A program made the position numbers and the translations under genes. The notes beneath the pieces are model-generated. The model did not search any database. It was not told the origin of the DNA and worked only from the letters and a program-made list of their open reading frames with translations. A stretch of 64,000 bases of DNA. Source: CAXBNB01 sp965267535. Its GTDB lineage: Bacteria > Bacteroidota > Bacteroidia > Cytophagales > Cyclobacteriaceae. Of this stretch, positions 55,064 to 64,000 are shown piece after piece. Where the stretch lies: assembly GCA_965267535.1 (NCBI GenBank), contig OZ254082.1, positions 3,348,001 through 3,412,000 on the forward strand, read 5' to 3'. Position 1 is the stretch's first letter; the number at the start of each line of letters is the position of its first letter.

Positions 55064-58000
55064 CTACTCAATTACATACCAATTATACCAGTTTGGTTGT
55101 ACTGTCACTTCTATCTCAACTCCGTACTCCCTGTTCAACCGATACGATTTTGATTTTCCTTCCTTTTCCCTTATTGTAGCTTCGTCTGTCAGGCCTGTGT
55201 AATACAAGGGTACTTTGATTTTTTTGGTAATCACCCGGTCTGTGGGGTTAAAAACCATCAACATTCCTTTCTCCTTTAACTGGGGATTTGCATGAAGCAT
55301 GTAATCAATATCCCTTCCATCTGCCCGCCGTACATGAATAATATCACTCTCTAATATGCTGCGGTACTTTTTATACCAATCAACCACCCGCTTTACCATA
55401 AATTTAGTTTTGTCTGTGTCGTAAAGCCTGGGCCCTCTCAAAGCGGACTGTATGCCCATTCCGATATTACTTACCAACATCATTTCGTAATGATCAAGGT
55501 GATCGTTTAGGGGTTCGATAGTCGCTGCTGCTCCTCCCCCGTGGTATTGTGCTAATGGAATAAAACTCCACCGCATAGATGGTGTGCTTTCCCAAGTACC
55601 ATCAAAAATATTTTGGCGAGTGTGAATAAGCTGGTGCCTTCTTGGAAGCGACCAGTTATTTTCCCTATAACCTACTCCATTTTGATTTGACCCGGTGAGG
55701 TAATAATAATCCGGCACTCTGAGGTATACCCCCTTGCCTTTGCACCATTTGTAGAAATCTGTAATAATTTTCCATTGTTTAAACTGCGAATCGCCTAAAT
55801 TATCGTGACCGGGGTGCTGGGTAGAGGCACAAACATCTCCAGGGTAATTTCCATCGTGGGTAAAGGTTAAAAAGCCAGTTTCCCCAAACATGGTGTAAAG
55901 TTTTTCAAAATAATCAAGTCCCCATTCGCTTGCCAGACAAGGTGAATTGCCAAAAGTTGCAAATCCTCCTCTTCTGCCCGTTTTTGGGTTTATCACGTCA
56001 TCTTGTTCACTGATCGCTCTGGATGCCAATAGGGAATAAGTACCAATCCCTATGCCTTTTGACCGGGCATAGTCTGCATATTTTTTCATCTGATCCAGGT
56101 TCTTTTTACTATCATCTTCCGGATTAAAACCACTTCCAAATGAAAAATTGACCATCTCATACCCTACCTCTGCTGCCTGATCTACAGCCATAGTAAATTC
56201 ATCCCACTTCGACCTTGTTACATGAAACATTAAAGGGTTTTCGGTTATCCAGGGAGCTACTGTTCTGTACATTTTTCTAAGCGACAAGCCCTTCCTTTCT
56301 TTGTCAAAAGAGTCGTAAGGCAACACAAAGGCTCGAATAGACTCTAAGGTACTTCCGGGTTCGATTTTCACATTATAGCCATTTTCAGGATACACTTTTA
56401 CCAAGTTGGGAATGGTTTGGTTCCATGAAATCTGTGTGACATAGTCTTGGTCTGCCTCCCAGTGAACAGCTTGTGAATTGGCTATTTTTACTTTCCCTGC
56501 AGAAAAGGCAAAGTTAGTTTCCAAATGAACATTTGGCATTTCCATGTATTCCGGATGCCCCCTATGCCCCGGATATGGGTCGTGATCTGCCAACCCGAGA
56601 TACTCCGATACTATTTTTTCTACTTTTATCTCTGCATCAGAATGATTTTGAATCTCAACCCATTTTGAAAAGACTGGGATACCATCGTACAGTTCGTAAT
56701 TGACCGACACAGTGATTTGATTCAGCACTTCCAGTTTTTCTCTTAGTGCTTCGATTTCTTTTTCGTCTGTATGGCTGTATGCTGTGAAATTATGAAATTT
56801 CAAGCGCACCAAATCTCCCGGAATATCATGGTCTTTACCTTCTGCATGCTTACCCAATTTTCCTATTCGGGCAGAGAGAGGGTCGGGAACCTTCTCTTCG
56901 AAATCTACAACATCGACCGTAAACCACTCCCCTTCTTTGGGCTTGGCTTCACAATATACTTTGGTATCGTCTATTCTCAGGCGTAGTTTCCAGGTCTGAT
57001 CCAGGTCGATGTTGTTTTTACCTCCTGCTCTGTTATTTACTTTTTTACCATCAAAAACGGTAAACTTCCATGGGCCTTTGTTTTTCATTCCTGATTCATT
57101 GCCCGGTCGTATACTAAACTTAACGATCCTATCTTTCCACAGCAAGGCAATTCCGGGTCCCCACATTCCACTCATGTCTGTACCTACGTCCAGCGATGTT
57201 TCTATAAGTCCGGTTCCCTGATCCAACTTGTACTCAGCATATACCGCCGTATTGTTTGGAGTATATATTTCTCCGGGCTTACCTTCGTTGATGAAAGAAC
57301 TTCTGGGGTGTGATGTGCTAACGGTAATATTTCTGGCTGTAGTCAACTCCGAAAAATCATCCTCAAACAACTTATGCCTGCCAATACCACTTTGCTGAGA
57401 AACGGCTAGTAAATCCTCTAAAAAAACATCTTCCAGCCTATAGTCCATCGTGAGTTGGACTCCTTTTGGGGGCCACTCGGCATCAGGAGCATGGTGGCGA
57501 ACCCTAGCCCAATCAAACCGTTTTTTAGGTTTTCCAATAGTAAAATCATAGAATTTAAAGGAAAGCGGATTGGCCTTCAATCCATCTATCCAATCCGGGT
57601 AAAGAAATGCCAAATTGGGTTGCCCCTCAAGCCCTCCTACCTCCATAGCATAACCGTCTACCATAACGACTGCCTCCGGTTGAACAGCACGAATTAACTC
57701 CTCTTGCTCCGTTAAATTTTTTAAGCTAATAGTAGCGGCATTGGGGGAAAGACGAAAGCTTCTGGAAATAATTCCATTAGACAAAACCAACTCTTTTCCT
57801 CTTTCGCTTTTCATGACCTTCGCTTCAGGTGTTTCTCCTGCCAGCAACCAATCATTTTCAATACCATCTACATAAACTCCTTTTGCTGTGGCCAGCTTAT
57901 TGAAGTCGTCTTTGTAGGGCTGAGCGTAACCAATTATGCTCACCATCAAAAGAGCAAGTATGAGTCCATACTCTTTCATCTGTAATTTGTGTTGAATCAT
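55064..58000 (-). CDS. Large glycosidase-like protein with an inserted concanavalin-like domain (paralogue of the 50084 gene)
   Basis: A 978-residue secreted protein; a signal peptide follows either Met1 or Met8 (MKEYGLILALLMVSIIGYAQ). It lacks the NPCBM domain of its paralogue but has a LamG/DUF1080-like jelly-roll insert at about 210-410 ('LFEDDFSELTTARNITVSTS', MSGMWGPGIALLWKD, 'WKLRLRIDDTKVYCEAKPKE'). The catalytic part (~590-890) shares 'GYEMVNFSFGSGFNPED', a probable catalytic Asp near 716 in 'FLTFTHDGNYPG', and 'SFIPLAQYHGGGAAATIEPL'. The C-terminal beta domain matches the paralogue (YYTGLTDEATI). Family uncertain; alpha-galactosidase-like fold is inferred. A palindromic possible operator lies 67-81 nt upstream. 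Confidence 0.8.
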   Translation of the reverse strand: MIQHKLQMKEYGLILALLMVSIIGYAQPYKDDFNKLATAKGVYVDGIENDWLLAGETPEAKVMKSERGKELVLSNGIISRSFRLSPNAATISLKNLTEQEELIRAVQPEAVVMVDGYAMEVGGLEGQPNLAFLYPDWIDGLKANPLSFKFYDFTIGKPKKRFDWARVRHHAPDAEWPPKGVQLTMDYRLEDVFLEDLLAVSQQSGIGRHKLFEDDFSELTTARNITVSTSHPRSSFINEGKPGEIYTPNNTAVYAEYKLDQGTGLIETSLDVGTDMSGMWGPGIALLWKDRIVKFSIRPGNESGMKNKGPWKFTVFDGKKVNNRAGGKNNIDLDQTWKLRLRIDDTKVYCEAKPKEGEWFTVDVVDFEEKVPDPLSARIGKLGKHAEGKDHDIPGDLVRLKFHNFTAYSHTDEKEIEALREKLEVLNQITVSVNYELYDGIPVFSKWVEIQNHSDAEIKVEKIVSEYLGLADHDPYPGHRGHPEYMEMPNVHLETNFAFSAGKVKIANSQAVHWEADQDYVTQISWNQTIPNLVKVYPENGYNVKIEPGSTLESIRAFVLPYDSFDKERKGLSLRKMYRTVAPWITENPLMFHVTRSKWDEFTMAVDQAAEVGYEMVNFSFGSGFNPEDDSKKNLDQMKKYADYARSKGIGIGTYSLLASRAISEQDDVINPKTGRRGGFATFGNSPCLASEWGLDYFEKLYTMFGETGFLTFTHDGNYPGDVCASTQHPGHDNLGDSQFKQWKIITDFYKWCKGKGVYLRVPDYYYLTGSNQNGVGYRENNWSLPRRHQLIHTRQNIFDGTWESTPSMRWSFIPLAQYHGGGAAATIEPLNDHLDHYEMMLVSNIGMGIQSALRGPRLYDTDKTKFMVKRVVDWYKKYRSILESDIIHVRRADGRDIDYMLHANPQLKEKGMLMVFNPTDRVITKKIKVPLYYTGLTDEATIREKEGKSKSYRLNREYGVEIEVTVQPNWYNWYVIE

Positions 58001-58066
58001 CGTTTTAGTTTAGTTATTTGCAGTAATAATGAATTCATTTGTTCAGGATCAAATTCCATGCTAAAC

Positions 58067-58081
58067 ACGTGATAATCACGT
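58067..58081. promoter_or_regulatory. Candidate operator palindrome upstream of the glycosidase genes
   Basis: ACGTGATAATCACGT is a perfect 15-nt palindrome (central A) in the 217-nt gap between the FG-GAP gene and the 978-residue glycosidase gene, 67-81 nt upstream of the latter's start. The shape suits a dimeric regulator; none is encoded in the window. Confidence 0.45.
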
Positions 58082-58217
58082 TTATTTGAGCGCATCTTCT
58101 TATCATTCAATTATTCTATAATAATGAGGTCACTTGAAAGCTGGACAACCTCATCAATTGATGTCTTTACTATTCATACTTTGTTAACTAAGAATTTATT
58201 GATCAATGGTAAGGCAG

Positions 58218-60032
58218 CTAGTTATGTATGAGTTTTATAGTTTGTGTTTTTTGATCTTGAGTAAGATGCAGAAAATAGATGCCTGTGCTTACTGCCTCTT
58301 CAAAGTCGATTACTCTCTCCCCTGAAATAAAATACTGATTTTCCCAAAGCACATTTCCCAACACATCGGCGAGACTTAGCTGTACTTCGGTAGGTTCTTC
58401 TGCTTTTATCCGTACCTCGAATTTCTGATCGAAGGGGTTAGGATAAGCTGTGGCAGTAAGTGTAGTTCTTTGTCGTGCTTGCAAGGAAAGTATAGTTTCT
58501 TCGTCCTGTTGCACATAGCTTTCTCCAAATACCTGCTGCTGCTGGCCCTCTTTGATATGCAAGGTTTGCCGGGCAGCTATGTTGTACAGTTTTTCGACCC
58601 TGCCACCGGGCCAAAATACGGTCAGTTCATCTACCTGATCATGGTCTCCAAGACCGAAATGGAGCAGTTTTAGACTCTGTGCCAGGTAATTGACACCATG
58701 ATGCAAGCGGTGCTGGTTTACTTCACCGGTTTTTACTTTCACCACAGCTCCCAATGCATCTCTATTGCTTTGGGTACCTTCCAGTTTTATCCTGAGCCAG
58801 TTGCCTTTGTTTTCCAGGCGATTGTTATACAATAAAGGGGCTGCTCCCCAATTGCCTATTACTACATCCAGGTCTCCGTCTTTGTCTGAATCGAATACTT
58901 CCATACACCTGGCATCCGGATAACTGTCGAGACCGTATTTTTCGGAGCGCTCTACAAACCGGTGACGACCAAACTCAAACAGTCTATTGTATTCCAGTGG
59001 TGCATTGTCAAAAAACTTTTGATTGACCACATACAAATCCTCGTCCATATCGTGATCCATATCAAAAAAACGACACGACCATCCCCAGGCAGCATTGCCC
59101 AACCTCACCAGACTAGCCATTTCTTCAAATTTTTCTCCTTGATTTACATAGAAAGGGTTTTTGACTACCTGCCAAATATTGGTAAGGTATATATCAAACC
59201 GACCGTCGTAATTGTAATCGCACACATCCACTCCCATGCCATTGCCCAAATCCCCTACACCATACTTATCCGTTGCATTTTCGAACTTGTCGTCTCCCAG
59301 ATTGATGTATAAATAGTTGGGCGAAAAATCATTTACAATATACATATCGGGCCTACCATCCACATTTACATCCAGAGGCAGGGTAGTCCAGGTGGTGCCT
59401 ACATCAGCCAGTCCTGTGCGATCGCTTATGTCGAAAAATGTTCCATTTCCGGTGTTTTTGTAAAAGGCATTGTCACCTTCCCACCTGCTTACATATAAAT
59501 CCAGGTCTCCGTCCAGATCGTAATCCCACCACATGGCACTGGAGCTGTAGTCGTTTTCCCCTCCGCGCACGCCGGCTGAAAGGGTAATGTCTGTAAATGT
59601 ACCGTCTTGATTGTTGTGCCAGAGCTGATCATAGCCGTGGTTTGTCAAAAACAAATCGGGATATCCGTCATTATCAAAATCACCCCAGCTTGCTCCCATC
59701 TTTATGCCTTCGTCCAGGTATTTGGCTGTAGCGTATTGTCCGTGCTTCAAATGGGCTTTTTCTGTCACATCCACATACTTTCCAAAATCGTTTCGCAGCA
59801 GCCTGTTCCAGGTGTGAGGTTTGTTTTCATCGTAGGCCTCTATAGCCACCATGTAGATATCCATATCACCATCCTGATCAAAATCGGCTACTGCTATCCC
59901 TCCGGCATATTGTATGGGAGTAAGTTGGCTAAAATGCTCTTGTACCTCAAAGGCATTTTGCCCCAGCAAAGGGTTGCCGAATAGCCTGATGGCCAGTGCG
60001 AAGGTGACGATGATATACTTATCCGGAAGCAT
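58218..60032 (-). CDS. FG-GAP/VCBS repeat protein with ASPIC/UnbV domain and type IX sorting domain
   Basis: A 604-residue secreted protein of the CRTAC1-like type. After a signal peptide, FG-GAP/VCBS repeats occupy ~40-405, each with a calcium-type 'D-x-D-x-D-G-D' loop (DFDQDGDMDIYM, 'DYDLDGDLDLYVSRWEGDN', 'DVNVDGRPDMYI', 'DSDKDGDLDVVIGNWGAAP'). The ASPIC/UnbV domain follows at ~415-490 ('GNWLRIKLEGTQSNRDALGA', 'LHFGLGDHDQVDELTVFWPG'). The C-terminal ~80 residues are a type IX sorting domain ('AYPNPFDQKFEV', 'TGIYFLHLTQDQKTQTIKLI'). FG-GAP propellers often bind glycans or proteins at the surface. It follows the SusD gene after a terminator and precedes the glycosidases; it may bind the target glycan. 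Confidence 0.9.
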   Translation of the reverse strand: MLPDKYIIVTFALAIRLFGNPLLGQNAFEVQEHFSQLTPIQYAGGIAVADFDQDGDMDIYMVAIEAYDENKPHTWNRLLRNDFGKYVDVTEKAHLKHGQYATAKYLDEGIKMGASWGDFDNDGYPDLFLTNHGYDQLWHNNQDGTFTDITLSAGVRGGENDYSSSAMWWDYDLDGDLDLYVSRWEGDNAFYKNTGNGTFFDISDRTGLADVGTTWTTLPLDVNVDGRPDMYIVNDFSPNYLYINLGDDKFENATDKYGVGDLGNGMGVDVCDYNYDGRFDIYLTNIWQVVKNPFYVNQGEKFEEMASLVRLGNAAWGWSCRFFDMDHDMDEDLYVVNQKFFDNAPLEYNRLFEFGRHRFVERSEKYGLDSYPDARCMEVFDSDKDGDLDVVIGNWGAAPLLYNNRLENKGNWLRIKLEGTQSNRDALGAVVKVKTGEVNQHRLHHGVNYLAQSLKLLHFGLGDHDQVDELTVFWPGGRVEKLYNIAARQTLHIKEGQQQQVFGESYVQQDEETILSLQARQRTTLTATAYPNPFDQKFEVRIKAEEPTEVQLSLADVLGNVLWENQYFISGERVIDFEEAVSTGIYFLHLTQDQKTQTIKLIHN

Positions 60033-60055
60033 GACTTACTCAGATTAATCAAGAT

Positions 60056-60102
60056 AAAAGGGTGTCCTCAAAGCTTCTACAAGGTTTGAGACACACCCTT
60101 TT
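60056..60102 (-). terminator. Rho-independent terminator after susD of the third SusC/SusD pair
   Basis: Arms AAAAGGGTGT and ACACCCTTTT with inner CTCAAA/TTTGAG form a long stem just after the SusD stop; the minus-strand side ends in a T-run. It probably limits read-through from susC-susD into the FG-GAP and glycosidase genes. Confidence 0.8.
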
Positions 60103-60122
60103 CACTTTTCACTACTAATTAA

Positions 60123-61853
60123 TTACAACGTGGGGTCAAAGCTTCCTCCCCAATCCTGATTTTGTACCAGTTTGTCATTGACCTGAATCTGATTCAGCGG
60201 TATAGGGAAGAAATAATACGTTTCGGGTATGTCATTGAGGTTGATACCAGAGTACACATCTACTACCTGATAATCAAAATCTTCGGGCCCGTATGTATTA
60301 GAAGGCACTTCCTTGGGCAAGCCGGCTTTCAGTGTAGCCAAAAGTCCTTGCTCTTTGGTACCATGCAGTGTGGTGTGCAGTCTTCTGGCACGTCGCAGGT
60401 CCCAAAACCTTTTGCCTTCATAAGCAAACTCTATATACCTCTCGTGGTAAATCGCATCGCGAATTTCGTCTCTCGAAGTTGCCGTCACTCCGTATTCGTT
60501 TCCGGGTCCCGGCTCTATACCGGCACGCTCCCGCACCGCTCTGATGGCCTCAAGCGCATCGTCTCCTCTTCCCATCTCATTGGCAGCTTCTGCAAAATTG
60601 AGCAATACTTCAGTATACCTGATATCGATCCAGTCTACACTATTCAATCCTACTTCAGGTACAGTCAACTCTTGCTGCACTCCCTTTTTTGGGAAAAAGC
60701 CTGTGCGATTTTGCTGTGCTGTAGGACCAAAGCGATCTTCTTCAGTAGCAAAATCTGCATCGGTGTATTGTCTTCTTCCGGCCTGTCCGCTCAACTCAAA
60801 CAAAAAACCATTGCCTACTATGTTGGCATAAAACCGGGGGTCTCTGTTTTCCCAATAGCTTTGCAGGTCGTAGGCATAATTAGGCGAAGTACCGGGCTGG
60901 TAGCCATCGGCCATTGGAAATGACTCTACAAACTTCCATATAGGCTGATCGCCTCCTGTAGCATTGGCCGACTCACTTAGCGGACGTATGGCTGCTTCGT
61001 TTCGTCCTCCGGTACGATCCGGATCGCTAAACACCACACTGAGGATAGCCTCAGCATTGCCTTCATTGCCCACATCCCATATACTGGCATAGTCAGACAC
61101 CAGACCAAAGCCCATGGCTTCTACCTCGTTTTTGGCTTTTTCTGTAGCCGTTAGCGCTGCAGCCCAGTACTGGTTATCGTAGGGGTTGTCGGGGTTAAAT
61201 TGCGGACTGGCTTTGTACAATGCTACACGCCCCTGAAAGGCTACTGTGGCAGCCGCTCCGATTCGTCCTCTGTCTCCATTCACAAATTTTTCTCCGGCAA
61301 ACAGTGTTGCTGCCTGGCTCAAATCATTTTCTATAAATGCGAATGTTTCTGCCGTTGAGTTTCTACCGATAAAAAGGTCGTCATCTATGGCCTGTGGTTT
61401 GTCGAGCAGGGGCACTCCTCCGTACACTCTAAGCAGGTGAAAGTACTCCCATGCACGTAGAAAATGTGCCTGTGCTTTGATCTTGTTTTTAAAATCTTCT
61501 GCCAGATTGCCATTGTCAATCTCCGCAAAAAGCACATTGATTCTCCTGATCTTGTTGTAAGATCCACTCCAACTCATCCATGCATGGCTGGTAGAATTGA
61601 CCGCATCTTTATTTATAGTACCCAGGGTTTCGTCGGCACTACCACCATCGATAAAACTCCCTGTACGAGCAGGCCATCCATTGGGCATTACTCTGGAATA
61701 CAAATCTGCCAGGTATGCATCTGTAAGGGCCTCATCGTTCCATACTGCTTTGGGGTCAAAAGCACCCAGGTTTTGAACATCCAGTACGTCGTTGCATGAT
61801 CCTGTCATCAAAACCAAGGCTATCATGCTTGCTATTTTATATATTTTTTTCAT
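60123..61853 (-). CDS. SusD/RagB-family nutrient-binding outer-membrane lipoprotein
   Basis: A 576-residue lipoprotein (signal peptide with lipobox ALVLMTGSC, Cys20). The SusD N-terminal part shows the TPR-like helices ('NKIKAQAHFLRAWEYFHLLR', 'GGVPLLDKPQAIDDDLFIGR') and the C-terminal RagB part has 'DIRYTEVLLNFAEAANEMGR' and 'YIEFAYEGKRFWDLRRARRL'. It pairs with the SusC encoded 14 nt upstream to import oligosaccharides released by the locus's glycosidases. It is unlike the other SusD of the window in its details, as expected for a different substrate. Confidence 0.96.
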   Translation of the reverse strand: MKKIYKIASMIALVLMTGSCNDVLDVQNLGAFDPKAVWNDEALTDAYLADLYSRVMPNGWPARTGSFIDGGSADETLGTINKDAVNSTSHAWMSWSGSYNKIRRINVLFAEIDNGNLAEDFKNKIKAQAHFLRAWEYFHLLRVYGGVPLLDKPQAIDDDLFIGRNSTAETFAFIENDLSQAATLFAGEKFVNGDRGRIGAAATVAFQGRVALYKASPQFNPDNPYDNQYWAAALTATEKAKNEVEAMGFGLVSDYASIWDVGNEGNAEAILSVVFSDPDRTGGRNEAAIRPLSESANATGGDQPIWKFVESFPMADGYQPGTSPNYAYDLQSYWENRDPRFYANIVGNGFLFELSGQAGRRQYTDADFATEEDRFGPTAQQNRTGFFPKKGVQQELTVPEVGLNSVDWIDIRYTEVLLNFAEAANEMGRGDDALEAIRAVRERAGIEPGPGNEYGVTATSRDEIRDAIYHERYIEFAYEGKRFWDLRRARRLHTTLHGTKEQGLLATLKAGLPKEVPSNTYGPEDFDYQVVDVYSGINLNDIPETYYFFPIPLNQIQVNDKLVQNQDWGGSFDPTL

Positions 61854-61867
61854 CGTGTTTCCAAGGT

Positions 61868-64000
61868 TTAAAAGGTTATACTAATACCACCAGATACAGA
61901 CTTCATAATCGGAAACGAATCGAGTGTATTTTGCTCCGGATCGTGCAAGTCGTAACCCGAAATCACAAATAGATTGGTCGCATTAACAAAAACAGACATC
62001 CTTTCCACTCCGATTTTGCCAATAAGGTCTGTTGGCAACACATAGCTCAGGTTTACATTTTTCAACCTGATGTACGCTCCGTTTCTCTTCCAGAAAGTAG
62101 ATGCGGCATGCCCCAGCTCCGGCCTGCCCCAACCTACTATCTTAGGATAGGCTCCATCGGTATTATCGGCCGAATAAGCATCTGTCCAAAGCTCAAAATA
62201 AGGTCGGTCATCTATTTGGAATACCCCGCCTGTGGTGTTGAGTGTGCGCACATACTTATCGTATGGTCCTACGCCCTGAAACAACACATCCAGCGTGAGT
62301 CCTTTCCATGAAAGCCCACCATTTACTCCATAATTAACCCTTGGGGCTGTGTTTTCTGAGATTATCTTTCTGTCAAACCCGTCTATTTTACCGTCAGGGC
62401 CTTCGGAAAAATCCTGTCCGTTGATATCTTCAAACAGGATAACTCCCAACTCAGGCTCTCTTCCAAACTGGGTAAAACCATCGGGAAGTGCATCTAAAGT
62501 TGCCTGATCTCTGATAATGCCTTTTGAAACATATCCTACCAGAGGATTGCTGGCCCTGCCTATGCGGGAATTGATATCGAGTATACCTTCCGCTTCGGGG
62601 TAGCTTACCCATTCGTTTCTGGCGTATCCCATGTTCGCGCCTACCTTAAAGGTGATGTCATTGCCAATGTTGCCCTTGTACTGAATAATCATCTCATAGC
62701 CATTTACTTTTCGCTCAGCTATATTGACCTGAGGCAATCCCGACCCAAATGTCTGAGGAATGGTAGTGACCTGTGAGGCCAACACATCGGTAATGTTGTT
62801 GGTAAAAATATCGAAAGCGAAAGTCAGCTTGTCTTGCCAAAACCCGAAATCCATACCGAAGTTGGTCGTTTTGTGTGTTTCCCAGGTAATGTTGGTATTG
62901 GGAATAGTACCCGGTGTAGTAATACCGGCACTCAGCCCACTGGCAAACAGGTAACTATTTCCTTTGGTAAAGTTGTTTTGAAACTGAAAAGGAGCTACCT
63001 GATCAAATCCGGTAGTACCTACCGAAAATCTCACCTTCAGGTTGCTGATAGGGTCTATATCAAAAAAGTTTTCTTCAGATACTCTCCAGGCCGCTGATAC
63101 CGACGGGAAAAATCCAAAACGATTGCCCTTTGGAAAAATATAAGAGCCGTCAGACCTGAACGAAAATTCTGCTATATACTTCTCTGCATAGTCGTAATTC
63201 AGCCTACCAAAATAAGACACCCTTCCTGTGTTTCCTTCTCCTCCATTGAAATACCGTCTCTCCGAACTACCCTGTGTTGCCAGTATCTGATCGATACTTC
63301 TTGACAAAAATTCATTAGCTGATCCGTTGAGAGACTTGCTGCTCACTTCTGCTACTTCGCTACCCGCCATGAAATTTATGCCATGCTTTCCTATAGTAGT
63401 GGTATACCTCAAAAACGTGTTGATTTGGTATCTTTCATTGAGAGAAACAGCTTCATCTATGCCTTCGAATGATCTGGCCAGGTTATTGGTTACAACCCTA
63501 TTGAAATTAATTGGTCCGGGTATAAATTGATCAGCTCCGGATGTACCTACAGGCTGTATCTCATAACTTCTGTTGTGCAGCACATAGTTTTTTTGGTTTC
63601 TGGTATCCTGCCTGTAGTTACCCAATACTTCCAGACTTAACCCTTCCACTTTTGGTATATCCAGCTTCAGGTTCAGGTTGGCATTGAATGTATTGTATGC
63701 TATTCTTCTGTAGCTGTCGCTGTTTACAATTTCTACGGGGTTAAATCCTCCAAAACTTACAGGATAACCATCAGGATCCTGACTCGTGGTGGGTGTTCCG
63801 TCGATCTTGGTGTAGTGCGGAGCAAGTCTTGACCAGTTGAATGTAGAACGATAAAAATCCGCTACGGTAAATCCTTCTCCATTGTCCCAGTCGTAAGGCC
63901 AGTAAAAACGATCTGTTTCTCTTCTGTTTCCACTTATATTGGTACCAATAGTGAGGTATTCGTTTACTTTGGCATCTATTTTCGCTCTGAAATTGTACCT
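61868..64000 (-). CDS. SusC/RagA-type TonB-dependent receptor (C-terminal part, cut by window end)
   Basis: The minus-strand frame is open to the last base of the window, so the 5' end lies beyond it; the apparent GTG at 63649 is internal because the frame continues upstream for 117 codons without a stop. About 710 residues are visible, all from the beta-barrel: 'RYNFRAKIDAKVNEYLTIGT' at the window edge, 'YAEKYIAEFSFRSDGSYIFP', 'FGFFPSVSAAWRVSEENFFD', and a C-terminus ending 'MKSVSGGISITF'. The signal, regulatory and plug domains are not in view, so it cannot be said whether an STN domain is present. Pairs with the SusD gene 14 nt downstream. Confidence 0.94.
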   Translation of the reverse strand, partial: RYNFRAKIDAKVNEYLTIGTNISGNRRETDRFYWPYDWDNGEGFTVADFYRSTFNWSRLAPHYTKIDGTPTTSQDPDGYPVSFGGFNPVEIVNSDSYRRIAYNTFNANLNLKLDIPKVEGLSLEVLGNYRQDTRNQKNYVLHNRSYEIQPVGTSGADQFIPGPINFNRVVTNNLARSFEGIDEAVSLNERYQINTFLRYTTTIGKHGINFMAGSEVAEVSSKSLNGSANEFLSRSIDQILATQGSSERRYFNGGEGNTGRVSYFGRLNYDYAEKYIAEFSFRSDGSYIFPKGNRFGFFPSVSAAWRVSEENFFDIDPISNLKVRFSVGTTGFDQVAPFQFQNNFTKGNSYLFASGLSAGITTPGTIPNTNITWETHKTTNFGMDFGFWQDKLTFAFDIFTNNITDVLASQVTTIPQTFGSGLPQVNIAERKVNGYEMIIQYKGNIGNDITFKVGANMGYARNEWVSYPEAEGILDINSRIGRASNPLVGYVSKGIIRDQATLDALPDGFTQFGREPELGVILFEDINGQDFSEGPDGKIDGFDRKIISENTAPRVNYGVNGGLSWKGLTLDVLFQGVGPYDKYVRTLNTTGGVFQIDDRPYFELWTDAYSADNTDGAYPKIVGWGRPELGHAASTFWKRNGAYIRLKNVNLSYVLPTDLIGKIGVERMSVFVNATNLFVISGYDLHDPEQNTLDSFPIMKSVSGGISITF

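Noticed and set aside
63649..63649. GTG start for the last SusC gene
   Set aside because: The frame stays open for another 117 codons to the window edge and encodes normal beta-barrel sequence, so this is an internal codon of a gene cut by the window end.

Overview
The window looks like a chromosomal segment of a Bacteroidota bacterium, probably a Cytophagales-type environmental species. The evidence is several SusC/SusD pairs, FecR anti-sigma factors with ECF sigma factors, type IX secretion C-terminal sorting domains, promoter boxes of the TAnnTTTG type, and a Cas9 of the large type II-C kind found in this phylum. No rRNA or tRNA genes were seen.

Layout. 1-2934 (minus): an ECF sigma factor, a FecR anti-sigma factor and the N-terminus of a SusC/TonB receptor with an STN signalling domain, cut by the window start. 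3046-6465: a double universal stress protein, a cytosolic histidine kinase with a NarL-type response regulator, and a second ECF sigma factor. 6527-12557 (plus): a small secreted acidic protein, then a tightly coupled four-gene cassette: a PLP enzyme, a DUF1611 protein, a PP-loop ATPase fused to a creatininase-like amidohydrolase, and an enolase-superfamily epimerase. 12561-14317: a CorA transporter lying between two inverted ~128-bp REPIN/MITE-like elements. 14427-25421 (minus): a Nudix hydrolase, then a locus running sigma factor, FecR, SusC, SusD and two discoidin-like surface proteins.

25736-34360: a complete type II-C CRISPR-Cas system. It has 11 repeats and 10 spacers, cas2, cas1, an embedded REP-associated (RAYT, Y1/HUH) transposase gene, a 1,941-residue Cas9, and a divergent tracrRNA whose anti-repeat begins just after a perfect -7 box. 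The REP palindrome carried in and beside the RAYT gene is the same motif found in the two elements around corA, so this RAYT may have spread them.

34795-44985 (minus): a 3,396-residue glycine-rich surface protein with a type IX sorting domain. 45449-64000 (minus): a polysaccharide utilisation locus with SusC (partial), SusD, an FG-GAP/ASPIC type IX-secreted protein, two paralogous large glycosidase-like proteins of uncertain family, an alpha-galactosidase-like GH36 protein, a GH172 (DUF2961) protein and one further glycosidase-like lipoprotein.

The sites most worth a second look are the CRISPR locus (very large Cas9, embedded RAYT with its REP elements) and the cassette at 7032-12557, whose joint reaction I do not know. 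Its parts suggest inversion or activation of amino-acid or dipeptide stereochemistry.
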